From the NCBI GenBank assembly GCA_963921935.1, contig OY998180.1, forward strand, positions 88,099,139 through 88,163,138: a stretch of 64,000 bases of DNA, in the 5' to 3' direction. This stretch comes from Galeruca laticollis. Its lineage: Eukaryota > Arthropoda > Insecta > Coleoptera > Chrysomelidae. Both the position numbers and the translations under genes were made by a program. The notes below the pieces were generated by a model. It had not been told where the DNA came from. It ran no database searches and worked only from the letters and a program-made list of their open reading frames with translations. Below are positions 43,973 to 56,054 of the stretch, one piece after another; position 1 is the stretch's first letter; each line of letters starts with the position of its first letter.

Positions 43973-46729
43973 TGGCTATTTAGTTTTATTCAGGTTATTT
44001 AGATTAGGTAACTATTTCTTGTTAAAAAAATGTTTATTTTTTGTTTGGTAATAAAATGTTTATTTTTGCTTCAAAGTTGTATTATTTATTAATTACCGTC
44101 TAGCGATTATGTTGAATGTACATAATATAAAATTTAAAAAATATATGCAGCAAAAAAAGGCGCTGTGATCACATTTGCACGACGGCGCTCGACCAGGTTG
44201 GAACGGCCCTGGTTGTAATGTGTTCATTTTGCAATAATACATTTTCCAAACAGTCTAATTTGAATAGACATATGCAAAATATTCATAATGCTTTACCAAA
44301 TCCAGTAGTCTATGACAAATCAGTCGGGAATTACAAATGTTTAGAGGTAAACTGCAATAATTCCTTCCAACAAGGGAATGGATTGGTACATCATCTGAAG
44401 ACAGTTCACAATATGAATTTTGGTTCTGTTGAAGAAATATTTTTCACGAATAAAAGCGGTAAGTTCTATGAATGCGACAGTTATTGAATAATTCATTGTT
44501 GATCGTTTTTATTATTTTAGAATTTGAAAGTTGGAAGTTGACGTTTGAACTTGAAAATAGATGCAATTATGTGGTAGCTAGGACATGCAGTAGTTTAATG
44601 GCGAAGTTATTTATTACAACTGTAATAGAACAAAAAAAGGTATTTAAGTTATTTCTAGTTCAATTATGAAAAAGAAAAATAGAAATAGAACATAAGAGTT
44701 TATTTCCTCCATGAACTAGCTTTCTTTTTACAATGAACAGTCTACCTTTATGATTTTGTTTATTATTGGCACTAATAAAATAAGTTTTTGTAGGAAAGCC
44801 ATACTGTCATGAGCGTCAACGTTCGATGAAGAGCCATGGCACTTGCAAGTTAGAGTTTAGTTGTACTAGTCAAACAAAACTTACTCATGAAGCTAATCGG
44901 ATTTATGCAAGAGTATAGAAAAAACATTATGGACACAATTTTGATTTAGAACATTTGAGGATTTCTAAAGAGGACAGAGCAATAATAGCTTCAAAGTTAC
45001 TTAGTAGAGTAACAAAATCAAGGTAATTTTTATGTGAATGATAATTGTTGATAAAGAAATGCATATCTTTTTTTTGTAGGATTATTGACTCAACAAGGGA
45101 CAACATATTGAAGATGTTTTAAAAAGAATAGATTTGTTAACAAATAAGGACATTGATAATATTAAACGTAGTTATTGTATAGAATTAAAGGAAGGGAAAA
45201 GGCATAATAATTATGCTATATCTGTTGATCTCTGGGTAAAAGAGTGTAAAAGCATGCCTTCAGATGGCCTAAGAGGCAAGGTGAAACGTCAGACATATTA
45301 AGTGATACTGATTTCTGCTTAATAATTATGAACAAATTACAAAAACTTATGCTTCAAAAATTTGGCAATAATATCATATCTGTTGATGGAACTCATGGAC
45401 TTAACAGCTATGATTTTGAATTAACAACACTCGTAGTTGTTGACGAATTTGGCCAAGGATTCCCGGTAGCTATATTATGTTTTCAAATAGAAAAGATGAT
45501 ATTTATGAAATATTTTTCAAAAATATTCAAGAAAAAGCAGGGAATATTTACTCAAAAACCTTCATGTCAGATATTACTGAGACATTTTATAGTGCTTGTT
45601 TAGCAGTCATGGGACCCGTTACATACCGTTTGTTTTGTGTATGGCACGTTGATAGAACCTGGCAAAAAAATTTAACGAAAATTCACAATAAAGAGAAACG
45701 TTCAGAAATTTACAAAACCTTGAAAGTACTTCAAAATGAAAGAAATGAAACCGAATTTAAGTACGTCTAAATTAATTTCTTTTGTAAATTTATTGCTAGC
45801 AGATAAAGAAACCCAAGATTTTGGACATTATGTTAAAACTAATTATGTGAACATTTGTGAGCAGTGGGCCAACTGTTACAGAAAAACAACAGGCATAAAT
45901 ACCAGCATGAGAGTTGAATCCATGCATACAGTGATTAAATATTTTTACTTAAATCGCAAGAACATTAAGCGATTAGATAAAGGCTTGCATGTTGTTTTAA
46001 GATTTATTAGAGACAAAAGTGTAGAGAGTTACAAAGTTAGTAAAAGGAAAAAATACTGTCTATCAAGAGATGATGGCTGCAAAGAAATACAGAGCCCAGG
46101 AAAATATTTTGTGAAAAAAATATTTGAATCTAAATGTTGTTGTTTAACTTGCCCTGAATGTGAAATCTGCATACATATGTTTTCTTGTACTTGTGCTGAT
46201 TTTACTTGTAAATACAACATTTGTAAGCATATTCATTATATTATAATGTTAAATGAACAGAAAATGAATTGTAATGAGGACTATGCAATTCAACCATCTG
46301 TAGATTCCACTGAAGACAACCAAAATTTTGTAAATGTTCTGTGTAGCCAGAATAAACGCAAACAAACAAATATAAATTTAATAGATCGAATTAAAAAAAC
46401 ATTTGTAAATATTTTAAATTCTGATATAAATAATCTTAGTGACACAACCATTTTTGAAATTCATACACATTTAAATGTATTGGACAATCTAGTTGCTCTA
46501 CCAAAATCATCAGATATTTATTGAACCGTTAATGCCAACGAATCGTGAATCCTACAATAAAAATATTACCCCTCAAAGACATTTTTTCTCCAACCAGAAA
46601 AAAAGGAAATTTTAAAAACAATATTCAAAACCGAGTAAACGAGAGAGAAAAAGTATCTCTGGGTTATTAAGTGGAAACAATAAATTATTCATTTCAGATA
46701 ACTCTGAAAATGATCATAAATATGTTTAA

Positions 46730-48329
46730 GAATTATATGTGCAATTGTAATAGACATAGACTGAATTTTTTTTATAATTTGGTAGTTAACTTTTATTTCA
46801 ATGTTTATCAGTCTTTTATGTTTTAAGAAGTTACTTTAATTGAAATTTAATTATTACTATAAAATAAAAAATTGCAAATTGTTAATAATAATTAATATCT
46901 ACCAAAATTCCAAATCCCATATCCTTCGCATAAGGAGTAACTTCGGCACAATTTTACAACTGTACTCTAATACCCCTTATATTTAACAAATTATATAACA
47001 CCAAAACCAATGTCAGCCACGTTGCCCTGTCAAAATCCACTACCCACAATCCATTTTGAAACTGTGTTTTTCAGGGATACCTCAGCCAAAAGATTCTAGG
47101 AACAACAACTATATACTAGGAACAAAGTTATTTAAATAGTCAAAACATATGGATAATGCTATTAAAGCAAGGAGCCATGATGACACTCCATATATCTAGG
47201 AATTTTAGGCAGTCCTTTGGCATGCACATTGTTTTATTTTTAGTTTATTGTAAACAGGGATTTTAAAACTGTTAATAAATACCATTTTTAATCTAATCTA
47301 ACCTACCAAAAGATGTTTTACCTTTGTTTCTTTTTCCTTAAATATTTCAGGTTATTATTTTAATGTTAAACGCGCTTTGTACCAAATTATTTCACATATC
47401 ATTTTGCTAGTTCTTGTATAATAGGTACACCATATATTTTCAAAAGTGACAATTTGCCAAATGTCGATGAGTTTTAAGTTTAATTCCAAGGTAGATATCT
47501 TAAGTTAACTTATGACATGATTTTTGAAGTGAAAACTTCTTTAACCGCGTTGAGCGATTTTTGGTAGGGGAAAAGCTTGTAGATTAACTTGACCGTTGAC
47601 CTCGACATGCTTGTGACATATTTCACTTGCTATCCTGTTACACTACACAGGTGAGTTAAATCTTGTGATTTCGCGTTACAGAGATACTGTAATAAGTAAA
47701 GTTATGTTGACCACTTGATAAGTGTATACTACGCATTGTTTTAACTGTGTTTTCAATAATCATTATTTGAACTGATTAATTATAGAATCACTCTGCAGTA
47801 CAATAGCGAGTACTCGATATACTTATATGTTTGTGTAGAAAAATAAATGGTAAAAGAAAGCATTTATTGACGAATCGATTTCCAATATTTTTATTTACTT
47901 TGAAAAATTTAATATTATTTATTTTTCTTACATTTCATATCTGCAAAATTGAAAATTCCATAAGATCTTATAGAAAGTTTAAATTCTCAAAATTATTAGC
48001 TTAAATTGACAGAAATAAAATACATGTTTTGTTATTTTTTTCAAAATGATGATTTATAAACTTATATCTTTAAATTTCACTATTAGAATATTATAAAAAA
48101 GTATTGACATATAATTGGACTATAATTGTTTTAAATATATTTATTATTTATATTAATTTAATGTATTGATCTTTTCGTTCCAAATAAGTCCAAATATTGA
48201 CGAAAAAATTTGTTTTAACATTTCGTTTTATATTTCAACGAAGACACTATTACCAAAACTACATTTGATTAATTACCCGCAAAAATATTTGAAATATATT
48301 CTCTTTCAAAATTTTGAGCATGCGCAGTT
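46730..48329. other. MULE interior, AT-rich, possible LINE tail
   Basis: No gene seen. A segment ending near 47310 finishes with TTTTAATCTAATCTAACC, like the repeat tail of the RNase H-group LINE nested at 6800, so a short LINE 3' end may lie at about 47020-47310. The remainder is AT-rich without recognisable content. Confidence 0.35.
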
Positions 48330-49217
48330 TTAGGAGCCGCCAGTGTCTCTTAGCGTCGCGTCAAACTGCAAACAAACGGCAACCATTATAACCTGAAAAG
48401 CAAAATTCCTCAACGTGGTCAACAATGTCTTTATCTAGCACGTGCTCACTACTGTCATTAAACGCCTGTAGTACGCCGAAAACTAGAGACAAATTCTACT
48501 TTTCAGCGGACTGTTGGCGTAATCCGCGCAGATTAGTGTTCTCATGTGCGGACTATAAGCAGAGCGCACTGGTGTTCGATGACGTGGTTGGTTGAAATGA
48601 TCACGTGATCTATCAAAAGTGCGCTAACAATAATCTGCGCGAATTACGCCAACAGTCGGCTGAAAAGTAGACCTTGTCTCTAGTTTTCGGCGTACTACTG
48701 GCGTTTGTTTAATGACAGTAGTGAGCACGTGCTAGATAAAGATATACGTTGACCACGTTGAGGAATTTTACTTTTCAGGTTATAATGGTTGCGGTTTGTT
48801 TGCAGTTTGATTTATTTTTTCATAATATTGAAGCTTTGTTCTGCTGTAAAAATTTCTATTACCCAACATCCCTTTCTTCTACTAATTACTGTTATTTCTT
48901 TTTGCATTTGATGAATTAAATGTAACTTCACTAGATTCTGCTTGATGGCAGGCCTTCGCCTCGAACATTTCGATAATTTGATTGCCAAATTAGGTCGGTA
49001 TATATCCCTTTCCATTTTATAAGTATTCAGCTGAAGACACAATCAAAAATACAATATTAATTAACTTTCAATGAAGGCATTACCTACCTACTATTTGTAA
49101 ACAAACTGTCTCCGCCGAAACGGAATAAACAGAAATCGTCAGGATCCAGTATGCTGAAACGAGCGTATGCGATGTCAAATTAAGTCCGCTCCAAATCCGC
49201 CCATGAGGACCCACCTT
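48330..49217 (-). repeat. MULE right terminal inverted repeat, interrupted by palindrome
   Basis: Inverted partner of 39795-40255. The arm runs from AGGAGCCGC at 48331, is interrupted at 48361-48799 or so by a palindromic insertion, and resumes to 49217. It encodes on the minus strand the short frame 48812-49042 matching the left-arm frame (NLAIKLSKCSRRRPAIKQNL in both). Confidence 0.82.
48361..48810. repeat. 450-bp near-perfect palindrome (foldback element)
   Basis: Two arms of about 200 bp, 48361-48570 and 48600-48810, are reverse complements with few mismatches (AACCATTATAACCTGAAAAG, TCTAGCACGTGCTCACTACT and TAGTTTTCGGCGTACTAC have mates). The centre near 48585 holds a short unpaired loop. 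No coding. The transcript or single strand would form one long hairpin. Confidence 0.85.
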
Positions 49218-50737
49218 GTGAGTGAGCACTCAGTTCAAAAGTTGTGTTCGATTATGGTTTTTAGTTTTTATACTTGCACCTCTGAAATGAATAACCTATT
49301 CAGTTCAGTGACTTGCACTCTCCAGTTTTACGTGTTCGATTTACTAGCGGCACTGTCCGAGTGCGCCCTCAGTTCAATCTCATTTGCTGTGAAACGAAAG
49401 ACTGTGAAGTCCTTTTAGTTCAGTTTTAAGTGGCACCAAATATAAAAAATTTCGAATTAGCATCGCTAACCGCATTACTTTCATCTTCAGATAGTTGTTG
49501 TAATTAAGAAATATTTCTTATAAATCCTAAAGAAGAGATCAATATACTCGAATTTACTGCTGTTTGTTTTCGGATTTTTGACAGAAAGTTGGGTTAGAAA
49601 CACTGCAATGGCAGTTGAACGGGTGATCGATTTAAAACGCACTTTTTAATGCAATCAAGTGACCTAGTATGCCCTCGCTGAGTTTTATGACGTCATTTCA
49701 GGGTAAACCTAAGATTAACAAATAAAATAGATGTGTTTGTTTTGATTTTTTCTTGCCCCAAACATCGAGTCACATTGTAAGCTCACTTGCGGACAGTTCC
49801 ACTGCTTTGCCTTATTTACGAAGTCTCTTTAGTTGCAGGAAAAATGAAATTAGAATTTAATTCAAAATGTGTTAAAAAGTTATATACAAATAAAAAAAAG
49901 TCATACTAATTTATGCATATGAGTCGCTGCTTTTAAAAGTAATTAATAATACTTGAATTTAATTTAATAAGACATATTCTTACATAAATTTTAAACAAGT
50001 ATTTGTTATAACCTTGGATACCTTTATGGTTATGACTAAAAGTGACAACGTTGTTCAAAATTTCAGTACCTATTTAATGTGTCAATAGTAATCTATTTAG
50101 TAGTTTTGTCCTTGTTTAATTACCATATAAAGAGAGATGCAAATATCGTCAGAATGTGATCGACGATCATTTCAAACACGCCGTAGTATTGTAGTAAATA
50201 ACGTCAAACGTGGTTTCTTTATACGAGCACCATTACGACAGGAAAGTGAACATTTAGATCTTTAGTTTTGATTTGTTTTTCAAGACATTTAGTGACAAAA
50301 CAAACTTTTAAGTTAATTAATAAAATGTTTTTGAATTATCATGGTTCCTATGTGCCAAGTTTGTCAGAAAAACAGTGAAAATTACCAATGCCATGTATCT
50401 ACAATACCATCCCCACTTTTTGTAATCCATTCATGATTTCACTACTGGCGTTTAGAATTGTTGGCCGCAAAAATAAACGTGTTTTACAAATGAATAGCCC
50501 TCTCTATGTTTATTATTACTCTAAGGGGTAAACTGAACTTGCAGAGTGCAGGTAAATCGAAAACGCTAAAACACTTCTGTGGACATGTCAAAGTAAAAAT
50601 CGTCTATGTTAAATGCCTTGTTTATATATACGGCAGCGTTTTATATAAACAAGGGTAAATGTTAGGTAAATGTAATGTTCTATGATCCTATGGGAAAGTC
50701 AAAAACAAAACATAACGTAAAAATACCCACTTTAAAC
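49218..50737. other. Unassigned intergenic region
   Basis: AT-rich with no recognised gene or element. Short frames such as 49167-49418 have no recognisable motif. Confidence 0.45.
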
Positions 50738-50830
50738 CTTAGGCTACATTCGTAATCAATTCGCTGACTAAGTGGCACTTTGGCATGCAAGTCGGCAAGC
50801 TGCGACTAATGGGCTAGTTTCATGGGTATG
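50738..50830 (+). repeat. Solo end related to the 8620 MITE
   Basis: TTAGGCTACATTCGTAATCA ... GCTGACTAAGTGGCAC resembles the terminal repeat of the MITE at 8620-9150 (TTAAGGTGCATCCTCAATCA ... GCTAGCGAAGTGGC). No matching opposite end was found nearby, so it may be a truncated copy. Confidence 0.45.
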
Positions 50831-51439
50831 AATTAACAAGTGAAATCATATCAGAATGATTAAAAATATCATATATTTTTCTATGATAACGATATTTATC
50901 TCAAAAAGTTATAAATATCTTCGAAAATTAGATTTAAATTAACCGCTGTAAGTCGACCAATGACAGAAGCCATTGTTGTCAGATTGATAGTACGTTCTGT
51001 TTATGGAGGGTAGAACTAAGGAGGACCAACTCAGTGTATAAAAAGTATCCGCTGACAGGGACCAAATTAAGGTGGCGCCACAGTAGCAAGTGGAAAGATT
51101 TTAAAAACAGCGCCATAAATTATTAGAGTAGGATAGGGATCGAGACCGAACTATTGGCGATTTCGACCACCGTTGAGGGCGCTGCAAGACGTAAACAAAT
51201 ATGGAGGATTGTGAGTAATCTCTATGTTTATGGCGTTAGTTTTTATACGGATTTCATGGTTGATTCGTATGTTTTAGTTGTTTGCGAACTATAAGAAAGT
51301 GTTTTTTTTGGATTTTTGTGTGTGTTTTGGACAATTGATTATAGTGTGTGAAAGAAAATAACAAACTGTGAGGTAATATAACGTTTTGCAATGGTTTAAA
51401 AGATGTATCAAATCAGATCCTTTTAAGTTAGCAACAGTC

Positions 51440-53044
51440 ATGGAAAACTAGGAGGTATATTTGAGTTTGACTACTGTATTTGCATATTTGGATGCAACAC
51501 ATGACAGAAGGTGCTTCGTGGAGGGCGAACAAGTCCTAAACAGTAGGCATTTGATTCTTTGTGGCATTTACGATCGCAAATGCAATGAAGATGGTGTTTA
51601 CTCAGCCATTAGACTCATGGCACTTTGCCTCCAAACCAGTGCGCTTCTAACTGGAAAACCTCATGAAGTCTTTGGATGGTTAGAGGCTGACTTTTCAACA
51701 GGAACCTGGAAAATACTTTCATTTTCATGTACCTGCAAAGCTGGAGCTTCAGGAAAATGCAAACACATTTCAGCCACATTATTGAAATGTACAAGGTAAT
51801 TTTTTTCTTCACTTGAAAGGGACACTTATTAAAATTCAGATTGTGTTATTGATTGCAGGGGAGATGTTCTATCACTTGAAAAATTGTCAAGCACTGATGT
51901 GGAGTGCTATTGGAGGACTCACAAGAAGGCAGTTGAGGAGGATTACGAGGCCCAACCAATTAGCCTAACTTGTTGTGTGAAGAAGATGGCTGCGAGGAAA
52001 CTTTGTAGGCCACTTTCACAGGAAGAGAAAGAAATATCTTCATTGATATCCAGTCATCCCTATTCAGCACTGAGTAAGCATATGTGAGTATTTGACCAGA
52101 ACAATAAGACTTATAAAAAAAACATTGCTTATAAAACTTTCTTTACAGACAGGGGCGTCGAACCAGACAACAAAAGTTGAATTAGGTGTGGAAGTCCTAA
52201 CTCCAAATTGGCTTAATCCTCTGGTGTCACACACGAAAGAATCAACATCTTTGTTGAGTTTGAATGTCTCAAACTACACATTGCGAGAGTGTTGCAAATG
52301 CTTTTATTCAACTCTCTGTGATGTAGACATGTCAGAAATAATTTTCAGTTGCTGTAGTGGAAGTGAAGGTTGGAAAATTCATCGGAGGTATAGGTTAACG
52401 GGTATAAATATTTCATAAAAATATCAAAAGTAGAGATGATAAAAGGTGTTTTTCAGGTTCCCGGTTCACTTATAGACAAATGGATTGGAATCAAAAGAGC
52501 TTGAACTACTTCTTTCCAAAAGGGTTCACGAATAAATTTGTACAGCATGGTATCAAACATGAGAAAGAAGCTCTTAACAAATACAAGGAAAATTTGGGAT
52601 CGAATGTAATTGAACCTGGGTTCATTATTTGCCAGCTATATCCATGGTTAGGGTACTCACCTGATGGTATTGTTATGGAAGAAGGAAAACCATCTAGGCT
52701 ACTTGAAATTAAATGTCCTTTTGTTGGTAATATGATCACTCATAATAATAATAATGAACTTGAATAAATGTCTTTCATTTGTAGGCAAAACAAAAGGTAC
52801 CATACACTTCGTAAACGAATGCAGCTACCTGGAAATTTCAACCAATGGAGTTAGGCTGAAGAAGCAGCACGCCTATTATGGACAAGTACAATTGGGCATG
52901 GCCCTGTTGAACTTGACCCAATATGATTGCATATTATATTCAACATATTCAAGGCCTTTCCTAAATATAATTGTACCATTTGATGAAGATTTTACTAGGC
53001 AGTTAATAGAAACAATTTCTATGAATTATTTTAACCACATATGA
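51440..53044 (+). pseudogene. SWIM zinc finger plus YqaJ-type nuclease
   Basis: Four exon-like pieces. Piece 1 (51461-51795) includes a SWIM finger, FSCTCKAGASGKCKHISATL, and ends at a GTAATT donor. Piece 2 (51857-52085) starts GDVLSLEKLSSTDVECYW and ends at GTGAGT. Piece 3 (from 52148) has VLTPNWLNPLVSHTKES. Piece 4 (from 52458) starts the nuclease: FVQHGIKHEKEAL, WLGYSPDGIVMEE (catalytic Asp) and RLLEIKCPF (E-x-K), then AYYGQVQLGMALLNL, the order seen in YqaJ/lambda-exonuclease-type PD-(D/E)XK enzymes. A stop follows the ATG at 51440, a frame shift occurs near 52185, and another break near 52745 separates the last piece (52754-53044). Role in transposition is unproven. Confidence 0.82.
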
Positions 53045-54744
53045 TCCATGTCATATGTGAAAATAAACAGGAACTAGAGTATTTTCGAGTTTATTTTGGA
53101 AAAAGTATCCCATACATGAAAACATTCATTACAATTATGAAAATGTGGTCTTAAAGACTCCATTTTATATCAATTTCATTAATATATTAATTTTGCAATG
53201 TAGATGATACAAGTGAAGATTTGTGAAAAAAAGACAAAACTGAAGTATTTGGATTTATTTAGTTAAAATTTATCACTCGCCACCACATACATATGAGAAA
53301 AATAATAATTTGCTTATAATTATAAGGAACTAGATTAAATATCAAAAAGCAAATAATAATAATATGTATTTGTAATATTACATTTACATAACAAATTATT
53401 TTGCAAGATGTGTATACATATACAGTATGTCAGATATTTACAATATTGCAAAAGATTATTAGGAATATTTTGACCACTTCAAATTCAGCTTAAATTTTAG
53501 TTGTGAAACACGTCAACTTTTATCTTATTTAAACTCAACACACCTCAAATGTTGATTTGAAATATTTTAGCAATGAACTTTAATCAGTAATAAATTAGTA
53601 ATACCAAAAACAGAATAATGTATTTATTTTCTACTAGAATACACAAAAATAATTTAAAATGTAGACGACTCTGACAATGACATTTCTTTCCAAAAGTCAG
53701 TCTAGTAAAAGCTTTCGAGAAATAAATAATACATTCCATTTAGTTAGTGTGTCTATTTGAGATAATTCTTAAGAGAAAGTCAAAGTTCATAAATTTTGCA
53801 ATGAGGTAATGAGTGAAGTAATCAGTAATTGCACTTAAACGTAATTTGTAATTCCTATCAACACTTTAAAATTGAGAACAATTTGTAAAAATAACATAAT
53901 TTTTTTAAGTAGTATGTTCTAATTGCATATTAAAACATAATTTTCTATTTCGAATAAGTTTTAATAATTAAAGTTTTCGATATTGTAAAAAATAACGGTA
54001 CTTTAAACTTGTATCAAATTGATATTGTTTGACAAACCTCGTATACGATTTAAAAAATTAACATCAGATGTGCGCGTTTTACTTTATGGACCATGCAGAA
54101 CTTTTTATAAAGAATAACTTTTTTTCATAACATTACTAATAAAAAAGTTTTTCATATGTTGCCAACTTTTTCAGACATACTATATATAAAATTACATAGA
54201 AATTCCAATTATCCACTCTCCAATACAAACACTAAACACCACAAAGCCAAAGGCTGTCCGTGGTCATTAGGTGTGGTAGTATTTATGCCGTTATTTTGAA
54301 TTTTTTCACTCAAATAGGTAATCTTGAAATTACAATCACAAAACACAATATTACAATAAAAAACAATCCAATATTACCATAATAAAATGCAACACAATAT
54401 TACAACAAATAAAAACAATAGACAAAATAACAATATATTTAGAAAACAACCCCAAGCATTTTGTGTTTCATTTATTCTATACAATACGTTCCAATATATA
54501 TTTCTTAGTTTATTCATTAGATGTGTGTAATTAATAACGTTTTTAGAGCTAACATACGTTATATGGTGTAGTTGATAAGGGAAGTATACTAGGATGATCA
54601 GTGATATTGGTGTCTAATAATACACAAATGTTTTCGAGATTTTTATCTTTAAATTTTACTTGTGCGTGATCTATACAAGCTACAAAAGTATATTAGAAAA
54701 TGTCATCAAACAAATTAATACTGTAATATGAACTCAACTCACAA
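53045..54744. other. AT-rich interior of ISL2EU-like element
   Basis: No protein-coding signal found on either strand. This space lies between the stops of the two convergent genes. Confidence 0.45.
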
Positions 54745-55130
54745 CTAAAATAATAATTGATCAATTGAAAGAAGATGAAAAAATGCATAGTATTTGTGCA
54801 TCAATGAATATTGATTCTTAATGAATTTGTCATCATCTAATATAGGGGTTTGCAGGTTCACCATGGCACTTATGACTGTAATTATGTCATCCAAATCTTT
54901 GAGCAAAGTCCATGGCAAAGGAAGGCAATATTTCAAAAATCTTCATTCGCTGGTTTGCTCTTTCAATATGTACTCGAGCGTTAGATATAGCAACGTTCAT
55001 ATCAGCTTCCTGTTTTGTAAATTGTTTTTTATGTCGTAAGAAAAAAAGACAGAGGTTGAGACGCATCAGTTGCTTTATTTTTTAATTTTCGCCCACTTGG
55101 ACAACTTTTCACTGAACAAAGCTTCCCCAT
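54745..55130 (-). pseudogene. THAP/DDE_Tnp_4 transposase with large internal deletion
   Basis: On the minus strand, ATG at 55128-55130 begins MGKLCSVKSCPSGRKLKNK, the start of a C2CH THAP DNA-binding domain. After about 25-30 codons the sequence jumps, near 55040, to FTKQEADMNVAISNARVHIE then RANQRMKIFEILP, the end of a DDE_Tnp_4 catalytic domain with its Glu (the RVHIERANQR motif). The C-terminus WTLLKDLDDIITVISAMVNL follows in a shifted frame to the stop at 54745. The rest of THAP and both catalytic Asp regions are missing. The family normally runs to several hundred residues, so the copy is an internal-deletion derivative that could only move if helped. Confidence 0.78.
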
Positions 55131-55536
55131 TGTTTCTATTTTTTTTCCTCTTTGAATTTACAACAAATTCGTAATAATAATAATAATAAAAAATGTATCT
55201 ACTAAAGTTTATAAAAATCGAATCACTATCCACGTTAGTTCAGCAGTTTTATAGGTTATATTTACTAATCAACATCAACACTTGACTACGTAAAACTCAG
55301 CGAACTTCACTCCGTTTAAAACTGCTAATTTCATGTCGTTTCCACTTGCTACGCTAGCGTTATTGTGGTCGATTATTGAACTGTAATTTGCTGCTTACAG
55401 CTGGACACTTATTCAACTTATCCCCTATACAAGATGGTTCTTCTTAGTTCTACTCTCCATATTTCTGTTGACAAATCCTACTTGACTATCCAAATTGATT
55501 AATACAAAGTGAAAGTCGACTAGAAGAATTTGACAA

Positions 55537-55780
55537 TTGACATCAATATCCACATGGTTGTGGATTCAACAACCAACCTCAAACAGATATCATCCTCGCC
55601 GACTTTTTAGTTGTTTGTTATATTATTTTATAGTAGAAAATGTGCTTCTGTTTGTTTGCCTTTTAAAAGGTATCGTTAAAATGAATCCAGGTTTCACTGA
55701 AGCTTATTCGACAAATCTTCCTCAAGTGGATGTGGACATGGTGTATCAGTCACTCGAACTCCCTTAAACAGAAGAAGAGT
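55537..55780 (+). pseudogene. N-terminal fragment of a second SWIM/YqaJ-type protein
   Basis: From ATG 55681 the peptide MNPGFTEAYSTNLPQVDVDM then VYQSL matches, from memory of the family, the usual N-terminus of insect SWIM-YqaJ proteins (PGFTEAYxxNLPxVDxxM). It ends at a stop after about 29 codons and no SWIM finger follows. It probably marks another damaged ISL2EU-type copy adjoining the first. Confidence 0.5.
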
Positions 55781-56054
55781 AAGCGATCCGGTACTAAATC
55801 GAGTTTGGAACTTTGAGCATAGATTAGGGACTTTCAGTTAAGAGGGGCCTCACGTTTTAGGAACCTGAAAACAGTTGGCCCCCGTGATTTGCAACAAAAT
55901 TTAGGTCATTTTGTAAACAACAAATCTAAAGAACGCAAAGAAAATAAGTGTTGAAATTTTAACACAATATAACTTGGACCTTTGTCTTGGGGATCAGGTA
56001 TTTTGGTTGAGTTTTATATTGTTATAAAAAAGATATAAGCCATTAAGTGATGGT

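Larger units (their letters stand above)
40347..44211 (+). mobile_element. hAT transposon (3865 bp) with perfect 8-bp target duplication
   Basis: Termini CAGGGCCGTTCCAA (left) and its inverse at the right end, 44198-44211. Exact target-site duplication GTTGTAAT at 40339-40346 and 44212-44219. Subterminal GC-rich motifs (GGCGCC) occur on both sides. It contains one transposase gene and a nested MITE. It interrupts the MULE transposase at its eleventh base. Confidence 0.96.
40336..46729 (+). pseudogene. MULE transposase, multi-exon, broken by hAT insertion
   Basis: Transposase of the MuDR/Phantom type. Exon 1 starts at ATG 40336 (MVVMCSFCNNTFSKQSNLNR), is split by the hAT after 11 bases and resumes at 44220. 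It carries two C2H2-like fingers and ends at a GTAAGT donor (44471). Exon 2 is 44520-44637 (EFESWKLTFELENRC). Exon 3 begins near 44795 with HGTCKLEFSC and KKHYGHNFDLEHLRISKEDR; another intron (45024-45079) follows. The core has SVDGTHGLNSYDFELTT (first Asp), FMSDITETFYSACL (second Asp), FCVWHVDRTWQ and SMRVESMHTVIKYFYLN (Glu). A SWIM finger, CTCADFTCKYNICKHIH, lies near residue 150 of the last open frame. Frame breaks occur near 44920, 45105, 45490, 45770 and 46522; the C-terminal tail runs to TAA at 46727. Confidence 0.85.
39795..49217 (+). mobile_element. MULE (Mutator-like) transposon, 9.4 kb with nested insertions
   Basis: Long inverted repeats, left about 39795-40255 and right about 48330-49217 (the latter interrupted by a palindrome), surround a multi-exon MULE transposase. 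Outer ends read GGTGGGTCCTCATGGGCGG on both sides. Without the hAT (3865 bp plus its 8-bp duplication) and the palindrome it would be about 5.1 kb. A clear 9-10 bp target duplication was not found. Confidence 0.82.
50999..55472 (+). mobile_element. ISL2EU-like (IS4EU) two-gene DNA transposon
   Basis: Flanked by imperfect inverted repeats with colinear blocks: GGGTAGAACTAAGGAGGACC (51006) against GAGTAGAACTAAGAAGAACC (reverse complement at 55440-55465), and TAGCAAGTGGAAA (51082) against the same motif inverted near 55350. It carries a SWIM/YqaJ-nuclease gene on the plus strand and a THAP/DDE transposase remnant on the minus strand, converging. That pair of proteins is the known hallmark of ISL2EU elements. 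The exact ends are not settled. Confidence 0.72.

Noticed and set aside
54820..55040. A plus-strand frame of 72 codons opposite the transposase end
   Set aside because: The minus strand carries the recognisable DDE_Tnp_4 end (RVHIERANQR), so the plus frame is its shadow.
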